A DNA stretch of 64,000 nt, taken from assembly GCF_002077945.1 (NCBI RefSeq), contig NZ_LVYD01000043.1, forward strand, positions 186,001 to 250,000, in the 5' to 3' direction. The stretch comes from Niastella vici. GTDB lineage: Bacteria > Bacteroidota > Bacteroidia > Chitinophagales > Chitinophagaceae. Both the position numbers and the translations under genes were made by a program. The notes below the pieces were generated by a model that was not told where the DNA came from, made no database searches, and worked only from the letters and a program-made list of their open reading frames with translations. Shown one piece after another: positions 36,018 to 44,446 of this stretch. Position 1 is the stretch's first letter. Every line of letters starts with the position of its first letter.

Positions 36018-36902
36018 TCATTTCAGTTGAAATACTGCATATTGTGCAGGCCATTGGATGGCAGGGAGTTGTTCTTTGGGAAAGATGCCGAAAAAGCAGG
36101 AGCCGCTGCCCGTCATGGAGGCGTAAAGGGCGCCGGCCTCATACAGTTTTTCCCTTATGGCTTGCAGGTCGGGATGTTGTTTGCAAACGGGCGCTTCAAA
36201 ATCATTTTTCAAACCGGTGCGCCAGTTGGCAACAGGTTCCTGTATGATCTCTTTTAAAGACCGGGCCGATGGGGCAGGAGTGAGCTGTGAAAAAGCCCAG
36301 CCGGTATTGATATGAACACCAGGATGCACCACCAGGAAAGAATAAGCCGAAAGATCGAGTTGAATGCCCTGCATGAGCTCGCCACGGCCGGTAGCATAAC
36401 AGGGTTTGTTTATGAGGAAGAAAGGGCAATCACTGCCGAGTTGCAACGCGTAGTCGAGCAATTTTTCGGTTGATAAACCCAGCTGAAATTTATCGTTGAG
36501 CAATTGCAGGGTGAAAGCGCCATCTGCAGAACCGCCACCCAGGCCGGCGCCCATAGGAATTACCTTGTGCAGGTATAGGTCGATGGCTTCGAGTTGCGGA
36601 TGATCTTTTTTAAGTAAGTTGTAGGCCTTTATGCAGAGATTGTCTTCGGGTTTGCCCTGTACAGGTAAACCACTCATATGAAGGACAACGGATTCAGGTT
36701 GTTTTTCTGCCTTGCCAGGCTGCTGCGAAGAGTCAGAGTCTGGTAATTGCCCATTGCCCATTGCCCATTGACCATTGACTACTTCCAGTACATCCCGCAG
36801 GGGCAGGGGATAAAAGATGGTTTCCAGGTCGTGGTAACCATCTTCGCGCTTGCGAACTACGTGAAGTCCAAGATTTATTTTACAATTGGGAAATACTACC
36901 AC
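36018..36902 (-). CDS. ispE: 4-diphosphocytidyl-2-C-methyl-D-erythritol kinase
   Basis: 294 aa GHMP kinase of the MEP isoprenoid pathway; phosphorylates the 2-hydroxyl of CDP-ME using ATP. Motifs: KINLGLHVVRKREDGYHDLE (8-27), the glycine-rich ATP loop PMGAGLGGGSADGAF (~117-131), GSDCPFF (~159-165) and the C-terminal MTGSGSCFFGIF. An extra ~28 residues at about 42-70 (VVNGQWAMGNGQ then a Ser/Gln/Lys-rich run) stand between DVLE and the SVVLHMSG strand. Their DNA is a CCATTGCCCATTGACCATTG stutter, so they are an in-frame repeat insertion in a surface loop, probably tolerated. Confidence 0.94.
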   Translation of the reverse strand: MVVFPNCKINLGLHVVRKREDGYHDLETIFYPLPLRDVLEVVNGQWAMGNGQLPDSDSSQQPGKAEKQPESVVLHMSGLPVQGKPEDNLCIKAYNLLKKDHPQLEAIDLYLHKVIPMGAGLGGGSADGAFTLQLLNDKFQLGLSTEKLLDYALQLGSDCPFFLINKPCYATGRGELMQGIQLDLSAYSFLVVHPGVHINTGWAFSQLTPAPSARSLKEIIQEPVANWRTGLKNDFEAPVCKQHPDLQAIREKLYEAGALYASMTGSGSCFFGIFPKEQLPAIQWPAQYAVFQLK

Positions 36903-36916
36903 TGAGAGAATTTTGT

Positions 36917-37020
36917 GATTTTGGGATTGCGGGATTTTGAGATTTGGATTAATGTCAAAATGCCTTCGGGATCTGTGACTTGATCAAATCCCGAAATCTA
37001 AAAATCTCAAAATCAGAAAT
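36917..37020. repeat. Dispersed hairpin repeat, copy 1
   Basis: GATTTTGGGATTGCGGGATT followed by TTGAGATTTGG at the left, and GAAATCTAAAAATCTCAAAA then TCAGAAAT at the right. The two ends are largely complementary, so the RNA would fold into a long hairpin. A related copy is at 44447-44531. It sits between ispE and the nuclease gene. Confidence 0.75.
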
Positions 37021-37073
37021 TGCTTAATTATCTGTGATTTAAATGTTCCAATCACAAAATCAGAAATCAAGAT

Positions 37074-37673
37074 CTAGCCTCTGTTTCTTTTTCGGCTGTT
37101 GATCTCATCGCGGATAGCAATGGCCCTGATATAATCTTCCATGTCAAGCACCTCATTTAGCAAGGTGTTCAGCTCATCCAGCGTCAGTGTTTTCAGGTCG
37201 TCGGTACCGGCAGAAGATTCAGCGGCCACTGCTTCGCGGGGCTGTTTTTTCTTGCCCGATGGGTCTTCCATCAAAATACCGGCGCTTTCAAGAATATTAT
37301 CGTAGGTATAAATAGGACATCCGAAGCGAACGGCCAGGGCCAGCGCATCGGATGTACGGGAATCAATTTCTACAGTATCATGTTCACTTACACAAACCAG
37401 CTTCGAATAAAAAATACCTTCCTGCAGATCGCAGATCACTATCTCCTGCAGATCAATGTTGAAGGCATTCATGAAATTCTTCATCAGGTCATGTGTGAGT
37501 GGGCGACTTGGATGCATTTTCTCCAGGGCCACGGCTATAGCCTGCGCCTCAAAACCCCCGATAACGATCGGAAGCCTGCGCAACCCATTAACTTCTCCCA
37601 ACACCACAGCATACGAATGAGTTTGGGTAATGCTGTGTGACAAGGCAACTATTTCCAACTCTATTTTCTTCAT
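37074..37673 (-). CDS. Bifunctional nuclease family protein with UVR domain
   Basis: 199 aa. The N-terminal ~135 residues are the bifunctional-nuclease (DUF151) domain: RRLPIVIGGFEAQAIAVALE, RPLTHDLMKNFMNAF, IDSRTSDALALAVRFGCPIY and the trailing AGILMED. A Lys-rich linker is followed by a short UVR-type motif (LNTLLNEVLDMEDYIRAIAI) like those of UvrB/UvrC and ClpC interaction modules. Plant and archaeal relatives show DNase/RNase activity; the role in bacteria is not settled. The UVR tail is the common Bacteroidota form. It is a single gene. Confidence 0.93.
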   Translation of the reverse strand: MKKIELEIVALSHSITQTHSYAVVLGEVNGLRRLPIVIGGFEAQAIAVALEKMHPSRPLTHDLMKNFMNAFNIDLQEIVICDLQEGIFYSKLVCVSEHDTVEIDSRTSDALALAVRFGCPIYTYDNILESAGILMEDPSGKKKQPREAVAAESSAGTDDLKTLTLDELNTLLNEVLDMEDYIRAIAIRDEINSRKRNRG

Positions 37674-37757
37674 AACGAAAGCACGAAACTAAGGGTTTTT
37701 CTTCAAAAAATGAGCCCAAATCCTTTAACCTCATTTCATTGAATATACCGGGTTAAT

Positions 37758-38726
37758 TTATGCCATTCCTTTCAGCTTTTTCACCGCTTCCGTTATTTTG
37801 GGTAGAACGTCGAATGCATCACCCACAATACCATAGTCGGCCGCTTTAAAGAAGGGGGCCTCGGGATCCTTATTTATAACCACAATCACCTTGCTGCGGT
37901 TCACTCCGGCTAAATGTTGTATGGCGCCCGAAATACCGACTGCAATATATAAATTAGGCGCAATAGTAAGGCCTGTTTGTCCAACATGTTCATGATGCGG
38001 GCGCCAGTGCTCATCGGCAACCGGACGGCTGCAGGCGGTGGCGGCGCCCAACACATGCGCCAGGTTCTCGATCAGTCCCCAGTTATCGGGGCCTTTCAAT
38101 CCACGGCCACCGCTTACTACCACTTCAGCTTCGCTTAATGGTACTTCGCCGGAGGCTTTATTCACAGATTTTATTTTCACTTTTGGCGCATCAACCGTTG
38201 CTGAGAACGGCACCACTTCCGCTGAGCCCGAACCTTCCACTACCGGGTACGAATTGGGATTGAGGGAAATGATCTTTATATCGGAGTTTATGGTAACATT
38301 GGCAAAAGCCTTTCCCGAAAAAACGTTTTTCTTTACAGTAAATCCATTGGTGGTTTGGGGCAGGGTAACTGCACCGGGTACCAGGCCGGCTTTCAGGCGG
38401 GCCGCCAGCCGGGGCGCAATAGCTTTACCATCCACATTGTTCGAAAAGATCACCACATTTGACCCGGCAGCCTGCGCCACCTGGGCAATAACTTTGGTAA
38501 AAACCTGTGCATCGAAGTGATTAAGGGCTTCATTGGCCACCTGGTGTATCTTTTTTACCCCATACTTACCCAATGCCGATAGTTGATCGGCGGGTACAGC
38601 GCCCAACACCACACCTTCGGCAGTTGTGCCTAATTGTTCTGCTACTTTGGCGCCATAGCTTAATACTTCGTAAGAGGCTTTTTTAACATGGCCATCGGCC
38701 TGATCGATGAATATTAATACTGACAT
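37758..38726 (-). CDS. etfA: Electron transfer flavoprotein alpha subunit
   Basis: About 322 aa. The alpha subunit carries the FAD domain of the ETF heterodimer, which passes electrons from acyl-CoA dehydrogenases to the quinone pool. Signature: GGRGLKGPDNWGLIENLAHV, RPVADEHWRPHHEHVGQTG, APNLYIAVGISGAIQHLAG and VVINKDPEAPFFKAADYGIV, all near the C-terminus. The HHEHVGQTG variant with His runs is usual in Bacteroidota. The ATG at 38726 begins MSVLIFIDQADG, matching the family start; the upstream extension is not conserved. It follows etfB by 136 bp, with a small hairpin (TGCTGATG/CATCAGCA, 38746-38767) in the gap. Confidence 0.96.
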   Translation of the reverse strand: MSVLIFIDQADGHVKKASYEVLSYGAKVAEQLGTTAEGVVLGAVPADQLSALGKYGVKKIHQVANEALNHFDAQVFTKVIAQVAQAAGSNVVIFSNNVDGKAIAPRLAARLKAGLVPGAVTLPQTTNGFTVKKNVFSGKAFANVTINSDIKIISLNPNSYPVVEGSGSAEVVPFSATVDAPKVKIKSVNKASGEVPLSEAEVVVSGGRGLKGPDNWGLIENLAHVLGAATACSRPVADEHWRPHHEHVGQTGLTIAPNLYIAVGISGAIQHLAGVNRSKVIVVINKDPEAPFFKAADYGIVGDAFDVLPKITEAVKKLKGMA

Positions 38727-38862
38727 GATAGTAATTTTGATAATCTGCTGATGCAAGCTCATCAGCAATTGTAGTTTTTGTTGAGTAAAGAACTAAATGT
38801 ACAAGGGTGCGACGCAACCGGTGTTGAATAGTAGTACAACAGCCCGGCCCATAATTATTGCA

Positions 38863-39606
38863 TTAGATGATCTTCGCTTCTTCGTGTAATAAGCGCACCA
38901 GCTCGGCGGGGTTATCGGCCGGAACCAGTTTTACACCTGCTTTGGCTGGCGGCAATTCAAAGCTGGCCACTGTGGTTAACGTGCCGGCAGCGGCAGGATC
39001 CAGCACTTTTAAGGGTTTGGTACGGGCGCTCATAATACCCTTCATGTTGGGGATACGCTGTTCGGCCATCCCTTTCTGACAGCTAACGACTACGGGCAAA
39101 TTCACTTCGCAAACCTCTTCGCCGCCTTCTATTTCGCGGGTAATGGTAGCTGTAGTGCCATTCAATTCAAACTTTATGGCCAGCGATACATAGGGGAGGT
39201 CGAGCAGTTCGGCCACCATACCGCCAATGGAAGAACCATTAAAGTCGATGGTTTCTTTACCGGTGAAAATAAGATCGTAGTTGCCTTGTTTGGCCACTTC
39301 GGCAATTTGCGAAGCAATATAAAAACTATCGGTGCTGGGGGTGTTTATCCTGATGGCTTCATCACCGCCCAGGGCAAGGGCCTTGCGAATGACTGGTTCG
39401 GCATCGGCCCCGCCTACATTTATCAGGTGTAAAACAGTAGCAGGATCTTTTTCTTTCAGTTCAATAGCGCGAACCAAAGCGTACCATTCGTCATACGGAT
39501 TGATGATCCATTGTACGTTGTCCTGTGCAAATTTCGTATTGTTATCGGTGAAAGCTATTTTTGCCGTGGTATCCGGCGTTTTGCTGATGCAAACTAATAT
39601 CTTCAT
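38863..39606 (-). CDS. etfB: Electron transfer flavoprotein beta subunit
   Basis: 247 aa from the ATG; a TTG two codons upstream is the only other option. The AMP-binding beta subunit of ETF: MKILVCISKTPDTTAKIAF at the start, WIINPYDEWYALVRAIELKE, the adenine-binding loop LALGGDEAIRIN, FTGKETIDFNGSSIGGMVAE and LPVVVSCQKGMAEQRIPNMK. It lies upstream of etfA on the same strand; the two make one complex for fatty-acid or amino-acid oxidation. A TAnnTTTG box lies about 45 bp upstream, so it probably starts the etfBA transcript. Confidence 0.96.
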   Translation of the reverse strand: MKILVCISKTPDTTAKIAFTDNNTKFAQDNVQWIINPYDEWYALVRAIELKEKDPATVLHLINVGGADAEPVIRKALALGGDEAIRINTPSTDSFYIASQIAEVAKQGNYDLIFTGKETIDFNGSSIGGMVAELLDLPYVSLAIKFELNGTTATITREIEGGEEVCEVNLPVVVSCQKGMAEQRIPNMKGIMSARTKPLKVLDPAAAGTLTTVASFELPPAKAGVKLVPADNPAELVRLLHEEAKII

Positions 39607-39648
39607 TGGCAATTAATTTATTGGTTGTTTATGCAACCATATTGTATA

Positions 39649-39656
39649 CAAATATA
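39649..39656 (-). promoter_or_regulatory. -7 promoter box of etfBA
   Basis: On the minus strand this reads TATATTTG, a TAnnTTTG match 43 bp before the etfB ATG. A good -33 partner was not found. Confidence 0.45.
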
Positions 39657-39709
39657 AGTGCCGTAAAGATACATTTTGAAATTTTATGGTTTTTTTTAAT
39701 TGAGGAATT

Positions 39710-40021
39710 ATGGACCGCATCACCCAACTGAAGGAATTTTTGCAGGCCAACCCCGGCGATAATTTTCTGAAACACGCACTGGCACTGGAATACATAAAAA
39801 TTGGCGAGGATAATACGGCGAAGTCAATTTTTGAGGAAATATTGACGCAGGACCCCAATTATATTGGTTCTTATTATCATTTGGCTAAATTGCTCGAACG
39901 CACCGGTGATACCGATGCGGCGATAGCCTGGTACGAAAAGGGGATGGAAGCCGCCAAAAAAGCGGGCGATAAGCATGCGTATGGGGAGCTGCGGAGCGCG
40001 TATGAGGAACTCACTTTTTAA
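39710..40021 (+). CDS. Tetratricopeptide-repeat protein
   Basis: 103 aa helical-repeat protein with about 2.5 TPR units: ALEYIKIGEDNTAKSIFEEI, then DPNYIGSYYHLAKLLERTGD, DAAIAWYEKGMEAAKKAGD and a capping helix. It is cytoplasmic (no signal peptide) and a scaffold for protein contacts; the partner is unknown. It lies 8 bp before tilS on the same strand and is probably co-transcribed and translationally coupled, so a link to tRNA modification is possible but unproven. Confidence 0.9.
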   Translation: MDRITQLKEFLQANPGDNFLKHALALEYIKIGEDNTAKSIFEEILTQDPNYIGSYYHLAKLLERTGDTDAAIAWYEKGMEAAKKAGDKHAYGELRSAYEELTF

Positions 40022-40029
40022 ATTACTGC

Positions 40030-41409
40030 ATGGATCTTCTGCAACGATTTCAGCAATACATTTCGGCGCATGATCTTTTTTCACCAAAGGATACATTATT
40101 ACTCGCCGTGAGTGGCGGTATTGATTCGGTTGTACTATGTGAACTATGCAAACAGGCCGGCTTTCAATTTGTGATAGCGCATTGCAATTTTAAATTAAGG
40201 GGAGAAGAAAGCGAACGTGATGCCGCTTTTGTGCAACAACTGGCGCAAAAGTATAACGTTCCTGTTTTAATAAAGGAATTTGATACGCAGAAATATGCAG
40301 AGAATAATAAGTTGTCGATACAAGAAGCTGCGAGGGAATTGAGGTATACCTGGTTTGCAGAGTTGCTGAAGCCTGCAATCGGTGGTCCGAAAATGCGGGA
40401 ATCCATTGACCATTCACCATTGACCATTCACCACCTTCTCACCGCCCACCACCTCGATGATAACATAGAAACCATGTTGATGCATTTTTTCAGAGGTACC
40501 GGCATCCATGGTTTGCGGGGCATGTTACCCAAAAAAGGCCCCATCGTACGGCCATTGCTTTTTGCCCGTAAACAGGAGTTGAAACAGTTTGCTGTTGAAC
40601 ACCAATTGAGCTGGGTCGAAGACAGCTCAAACGCCCTTGACAAATATTCACGTAATTATTTCCGCAACCAGCTAATTCCGCTGGTTCAGCAAATTTATCC
40701 CGAAGCAGAAAATAACCTGGCGGCTAACCTGCGCCGTTTTGCCGATATGGAACAATTGTACGAACAAGCCCTTGCATTGCATAAAAAGAAACTGCTTGAG
40801 TATAAAGGTGAAGAAGTACATATATCCATCCTGAAATTGCAAAAGTCGGAGCCCCTGCATTCCATTGTGTATGAGATCATCAATGACTTTGGTTTTTCTG
40901 CAGCACAGATAGAGGAAGTGATCCACCTGATGAAAAGTGAGTCGGGCCGGTATGTACAATCGGCTACCCATCGCATTATTAAGAACCGGCGCTGGCTCAT
41001 CATAGCCCGCGCTCAATCGGAGCAGGCACAAACGCTGGTTATTGACAAAGAAGAGGACCAGGTCGTATTTGAAAACGGATCACTTTATTTTGAGCAACTG
41101 AAAAATAAAAATATACAATTGGTCAACGATGCTGCCATTGCATTAATTGACCATGACACCCTGCAATATCCGCTGGTGTTGCGAAAATGGAAAAAGGGAG
41201 ATTATTTTTATCCGCTGGGATTAAGAAAGAAAAAGAAACTGGCGCGTTTCTTTATCGACCAAAAACTATCATTGACCGATAAGGAAAAAGTATGGGTGCT
41301 TGAAAGCAATAAAAAGATAGCATGGGTGGTTGGTCTTCGTATAGACGACCGCTTTAAACTCACCGATGCCACCCGGCAGGTATTACGAATACAATTTGTA
41401 AAGTCCTGA
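40030..41409 (+). CDS. tilS: tRNA(Ile)-lysidine synthase
   Basis: 459 aa. TilS lysidinylates C34 of tRNA-Ile2 so that it reads AUA, using ATP. The PP-loop AVSGGIDSVVL (~27-37) is followed by AHCNFKLRGEESERD, ARELRYTWFAELL, the TAHHLDDNIETMLMHFFRG block and SNALDKYSRNYFRNQLIPLV; the C-terminal substrate domain includes WKKGDYFYPLGL and FFIDQKLSL. Between ELLK and the AHHLDDN motif, where the family has a few residues, there are about 18 extra (KMRESIDHSPLTIHH), encoded by CCATTGACCATTCACCATTG-like repeats: an in-frame repeat insertion next to the active site. Confidence 0.95.
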   Translation: MDLLQRFQQYISAHDLFSPKDTLLLAVSGGIDSVVLCELCKQAGFQFVIAHCNFKLRGEESERDAAFVQQLAQKYNVPVLIKEFDTQKYAENNKLSIQEAARELRYTWFAELLKPAIGGPKMRESIDHSPLTIHHLLTAHHLDDNIETMLMHFFRGTGIHGLRGMLPKKGPIVRPLLFARKQELKQFAVEHQLSWVEDSSNALDKYSRNYFRNQLIPLVQQIYPEAENNLAANLRRFADMEQLYEQALALHKKKLLEYKGEEVHISILKLQKSEPLHSIVYEIINDFGFSAAQIEEVIHLMKSESGRYVQSATHRIIKNRRWLIIARAQSEQAQTLVIDKEEDQVVFENGSLYFEQLKNKNIQLVNDAAIALIDHDTLQYPLVLRKWKKGDYFYPLGLRKKKKLARFFIDQKLSLTDKEKVWVLESNKKIAWVVGLRIDDRFKLTDATRQVLRIQFVKS

Positions 41410-41422
41410 ATATAGTTACCGG

Positions 41423-42067
41423 TTAAAAACTGTTGGCATATGCCCGTACTTTTTGAATGAACTCATCCAGCACATGGTATTCTGAAAACAAATAACTGGT
41501 GGCAATTAAAAAAGCGATGCCATACAGGGCGCCAAAAATATGGGCCGAATGGTTGATGTTGCCGCCGCCCCGTTTATCGAGAATAGAAGAAATAACCAGG
41601 TATATAAACCCAAAAATAAAAGCACGTAATCTGAACCCCGGTACAATGATCAATCCCAGATCATTCAGCGGATTAAGAATAATATACGCAAAGATCACTG
41701 CCGAAACAGCACCGGAAGCGCCCAGGCTGCGGTAGTGGTTATCGGTTTTATGTTTCAGATAGGTGGGAACTAAACAGGCAATCAACGAGGTAACATACAA
41801 TAGTAGGTAAAACAGCTTCCCTTTTTCATGGAAAATAAGTATAAAATGTTGCTCTACAATATCGCCAAACATGTAAAATGAGTACATATTGAAGAACAGG
41901 TGCAGAAAATTAGCATGCACCAGCCCGCAGGTCAAAAAGCGGTACCATTGTTTGTCATAGGTAACGGCGGGCGGATCAAAAATGAAATCGTTCATTATTT
42001 TATCATTCGTAAACGCTGCAACGGAAACCAGGACTGTTATAATGATAATGATCAGGGTTATAGTCAT
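41423..42067 (-). CDS. Rhomboid family intramembrane serine protease
   Basis: 214 aa with six predicted spans. Active-site Ser118 is in LGASGAVSAV and His176 in NHSAHIFGALYG; the HAN-LHLFFNMYSFYMFG segment (~51-67) is the conserved rhomboid loop with His. It cleaves transmembrane substrates in the inner membrane; natural substrates are unknown. It converges on tilS (13 bp between stops). The short first span without a cytoplasmic domain is the basic bacterial form. The region upstream of its start is non-coding and leads to the second repeat array. Confidence 0.93.
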   Translation of the reverse strand: MTITLIIIIITVLVSVAAFTNDKIMNDFIFDPPAVTYDKQWYRFLTCGLVHANFLHLFFNMYSFYMFGDIVEQHFILIFHEKGKLFYLLLYVTSLIACLVPTYLKHKTDNHYRSLGASGAVSAVIFAYIILNPLNDLGLIIVPGFRLRAFIFGFIYLVISSILDKRGGGNINHSAHIFGALYGIAFLIATSYLFSEYHVLDEFIQKVRAYANSF

Positions 42068-42142
42068 TTCTATGTATTGATGGCCAAAAATAATAAGAAA
42101 CAGGGTATCAACACCTCTTACTGGCTAATAGAAGCTGAATAA

Positions 42143-42446
42143 GGGTATAACAGAAAGGAATACTGGTAAACTTGTCCAGAGTATGGTCGGAATGATGATT
42201 TTCTTTCCCAAAAAAAGGTGTTAATTCCGGTTTTGAAACAAATTTGCGTATTCCTACGCTGGTAAGTATGCATTGTTTTATTTATTTTCATACCTTCTTT
42301 TTGAGGTCAACCAGTTGGAAATCAACGGGTGGTGGGCGGTTCTGCCATTGTGGGCGTTTGGGGAACCCGGCCGTAGCTTTGGCATGGTATGGGCCTTGCC
42401 TTATATATAACAGCAAAAGAATATAGTCTTCATAGGTATAGAAAGG
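42143..42446. other. Intergenic stretch with a possible tiny membrane peptide
   Basis: No firm gene. A plus-strand frame from about 42237 to 42413, without an ATG, encodes hydrophobic sequence ending WWAVLPLWAFGEPG and ALPYI, about 35 bp before a strong terminator. It may be a small membrane peptide with a non-standard start or a remnant. The alternative frame with a TTG start (42244-42426) looks less protein-like. Confidence 0.3.
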
Positions 42447-42474
42447 GCCTCCCGATGCATCGGGAGGCTTTTTT
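42447..42474 (+). terminator. Perfect-palindrome terminator
   Basis: GCCTCCCGATG is followed directly by its reverse complement CATCGGGAGGC and a run of six Ts. No annotated plus-strand gene ends just before it, which supports a short transcript in 42143-42446. Confidence 0.8.
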
Positions 42475-42581
42475 CGTTTTGGGGTAATAATAATTATTGA
42501 ATATTATTGCTAACTTTCGAACATTGTCGTGGTTATATAATTTGACAAACAGATTTCGGATTTTGAAGATCATAAGTTCTC

Positions 42582-42896
42582 AACTTTCGCCCCACTGTTC
42601 GCAACTTACGCCCCAATGTTTTGAACTTTCCAGGCAATCTTCGAAACTTTCCAGGCGATGTTTTGAACTTTCCACACAATCTTCGCAACTTTCCAGGCGA
42701 TGTTTTGAACTTTCCACAAAAAGTTGCGAACAAGTGCCCCATCATTTGTAACAAGTGCCCCATCATTTGTAACAAGTGCCCCATCATTTGTAACAAGTGC
42801 CCCATGGTTTGCAATAAGTGTCCCATCGTTTACAACAAGTGTCCCATCGTTTGCAACAAGTGCCCCATAGTTTGCAACATATGCGGCGTCCTAAGC
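42582..42896 (+). repeat. Tandem array, 15 units with exact 21-bp period
   Basis: Units start at 42582 and every 21 bp to 42876 without a single insertion or deletion. Units 1-7 follow AACTTTCCAGGCGATGTTTT with variants; units 8-14 follow AACAAGTGCCCCATCATTTG; the first three of these are identical. Unit 15 is divergent. All begin AA(C/T). Because 21 is a multiple of three and units lack stops, frames stay open on both strands, giving heptads such as NKCPIVC or MGHLLQM; none is accepted as a protein here. Confidence 0.95.
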
Positions 42897-43104
42897 AACC
42901 TTCCAACCGAACTTTCCAGGAACAATTCCAGATAATCTATCTGTTGTGTAAAATGATTGACATTGGTTCCATTTCGCCTGATTGAATTGTAATTGATTAA
43001 ATTTGCTTCCATTCAATATGTAAAGGATTACTAATAATGGTGGATAATAGAATACCTTCCTGGTTTTTTCCAGAACAGCTACCTTTAGGCTCTTAAACTA
43101 CCAT

Positions 43105-44433
43105 ATGCCCGGTTCCATTTTATTGATCGATGACGAAGAACAGCTCAGGAAATTATTAAGCCGAATTATCTCACTCGAAGGATTTACCGTTGAACAGGCG
43201 GGCACGTTGAAAGCGGCCCGGGCATCGCTTGCCCAAAAGGAACCCGACATCGTTTTGTGCGATGTAAAACTGCCCGATGGCGATGGGGTTCATTTTGTAA
43301 AGGAATTAAAGGTAAAACATCCCCTGATCGAGATCATTTTATTAACGGCTTTCGGCAATATTCCCGACGGCGTGCAGGCCATCAAGAACGGGGCTTTTGA
43401 TTACATCACCAAGGGCAACGATAATGACCGCATTGTGCCCCTCCTGTACCAGGCCTTTGAAAAAGCCATGGCGCAGAAGAAGTCGGCCATAAAAATAAAA
43501 GAAAAAGGCGCCTTTACCTTTAGTGACATTATTGGTGAGAGCCAGCTGATAAAACAAGCTATTCAGCTGGCGCAGAAAATTGCTCCTGCCGGTTCCAACG
43601 TGTTGCTGCTGGGCGAAACCGGTACGGGTAAGGAAGTATTTGCCAATGCCATTCACGCAAACAGCAAGCGGAACGATAAAGCCATTGTCGCTATCAATTG
43701 CAGTGCGTTTGCCAAAGACCTGTTGGAAGGCGAGTTGTTCGGGCATAAGGCCGGCGCCTATACCGGCGCTACAAAAGATAAAAAAGGATTGATTGAAATG
43801 GCCGATGGCGGTACCCTTTTTCTCGATGAAATAGGGGAAATGAATATTGACCTGCAGGCCAAACTGTTGCGGGTAATTGAAAATGGCGAGTTCATAAAAC
43901 TGGGCGATATAAAGACCACCAAAGTAAATGTGCGCATTATTGCGGCTACCCATAGAGACCTGGCAAAAATGGTAGAAGAAGGTACATTCCGCGAAGACCT
44001 GTATTACCGGTTAAACGTGTTTACTATTGCCCTGCCCGCTTTGCGTGATCATGCAGAAGATATTCCGGCCCTGGCCAATCATTTTTTACTATACTATGCT
44101 GCCAAAGAGAACCGGCCCGTAATGCAAATAAGCAAAGAGGCATTTCAGTTACTGAACCAGCATACCTGGAAGGGCAATATCCGCGAGTTGCGCAATGTGC
44201 TCGAAAGAGCCACGATCATGGCCGATGGGGATACCATTTTGCCTGAACATTTACCTTTCGATATTCAGAAACAGTCTGGCGGTTCTTCCAACCTTACCCT
44301 GGCCAGTGTTGAAAAAAGCCACATACAAAAAGTACTGCGCTATACCAATGGCAATAAGACGAGGACTGCCATATTATTAGGCATAGGCCTAACGACGTTG
44401 TACAGGAAGATGGAAGAGTATAAGATTGATTAA
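43105..44433 (+). CDS. Sigma54-dependent NtrC-type response regulator
   Basis: 442 aa in three parts. Receiver with phospho-acceptor Asp53 (IVLCDVKLPDGDG); AAA+ domain with Walker A GETGTGKE (170-177), the sigma54-contact loop GAYTGA (217-222), Walker B GGTLFLDEIGEM and the arginine-finger region FREDLYYRLNVF; and a C-terminal Fis-type HTH (KSHIQKVLRYTNGNKTRTAI, then GLTTLYRKM). Phosphorylation should drive oligomerisation and opening of sigma54 promoters. It lies upstream of kup and kdp, and no OmpR-type KdpE is present, so it may be the partner of the split KdpD kinase (inference from neighbourhood). GAYTGA rather than GAFTGA is a common variant. Confidence 0.93.
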   Translation: MPGSILLIDDEEQLRKLLSRIISLEGFTVEQAGTLKAARASLAQKEPDIVLCDVKLPDGDGVHFVKELKVKHPLIEIILLTAFGNIPDGVQAIKNGAFDYITKGNDNDRIVPLLYQAFEKAMAQKKSAIKIKEKGAFTFSDIIGESQLIKQAIQLAQKIAPAGSNVLLLGETGTGKEVFANAIHANSKRNDKAIVAINCSAFAKDLLEGELFGHKAGAYTGATKDKKGLIEMADGGTLFLDEIGEMNIDLQAKLLRVIENGEFIKLGDIKTTKVNVRIIAATHRDLAKMVEEGTFREDLYYRLNVFTIALPALRDHAEDIPALANHFLLYYAAKENRPVMQISKEAFQLLNQHTWKGNIRELRNVLERATIMADGDTILPEHLPFDIQKQSGGSSNLTLASVEKSHIQKVLRYTNGNKTRTAILLGIGLTTLYRKMEEYKID

Positions 44434-44446
44434 TTCGTTAATTGCT

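Noticed and set aside
36027-36257. Plus-strand frames opposite ispE, etfA and etfB
   Set aside because: They mirror strongly conserved enzymes and have no motifs of their own.
42497-43012. Reading frames through the second array encoding heptads such as NKCPIVC, GKFKTSP or MGHLLQM
   Set aside because: Period 21 without stop codons opens frames on both strands automatically. The plus frame has no ATG, and the minus frame is interrupted by a TAA in the unit at 42813. The repeat is reported as DNA, with the coding option left as a test.
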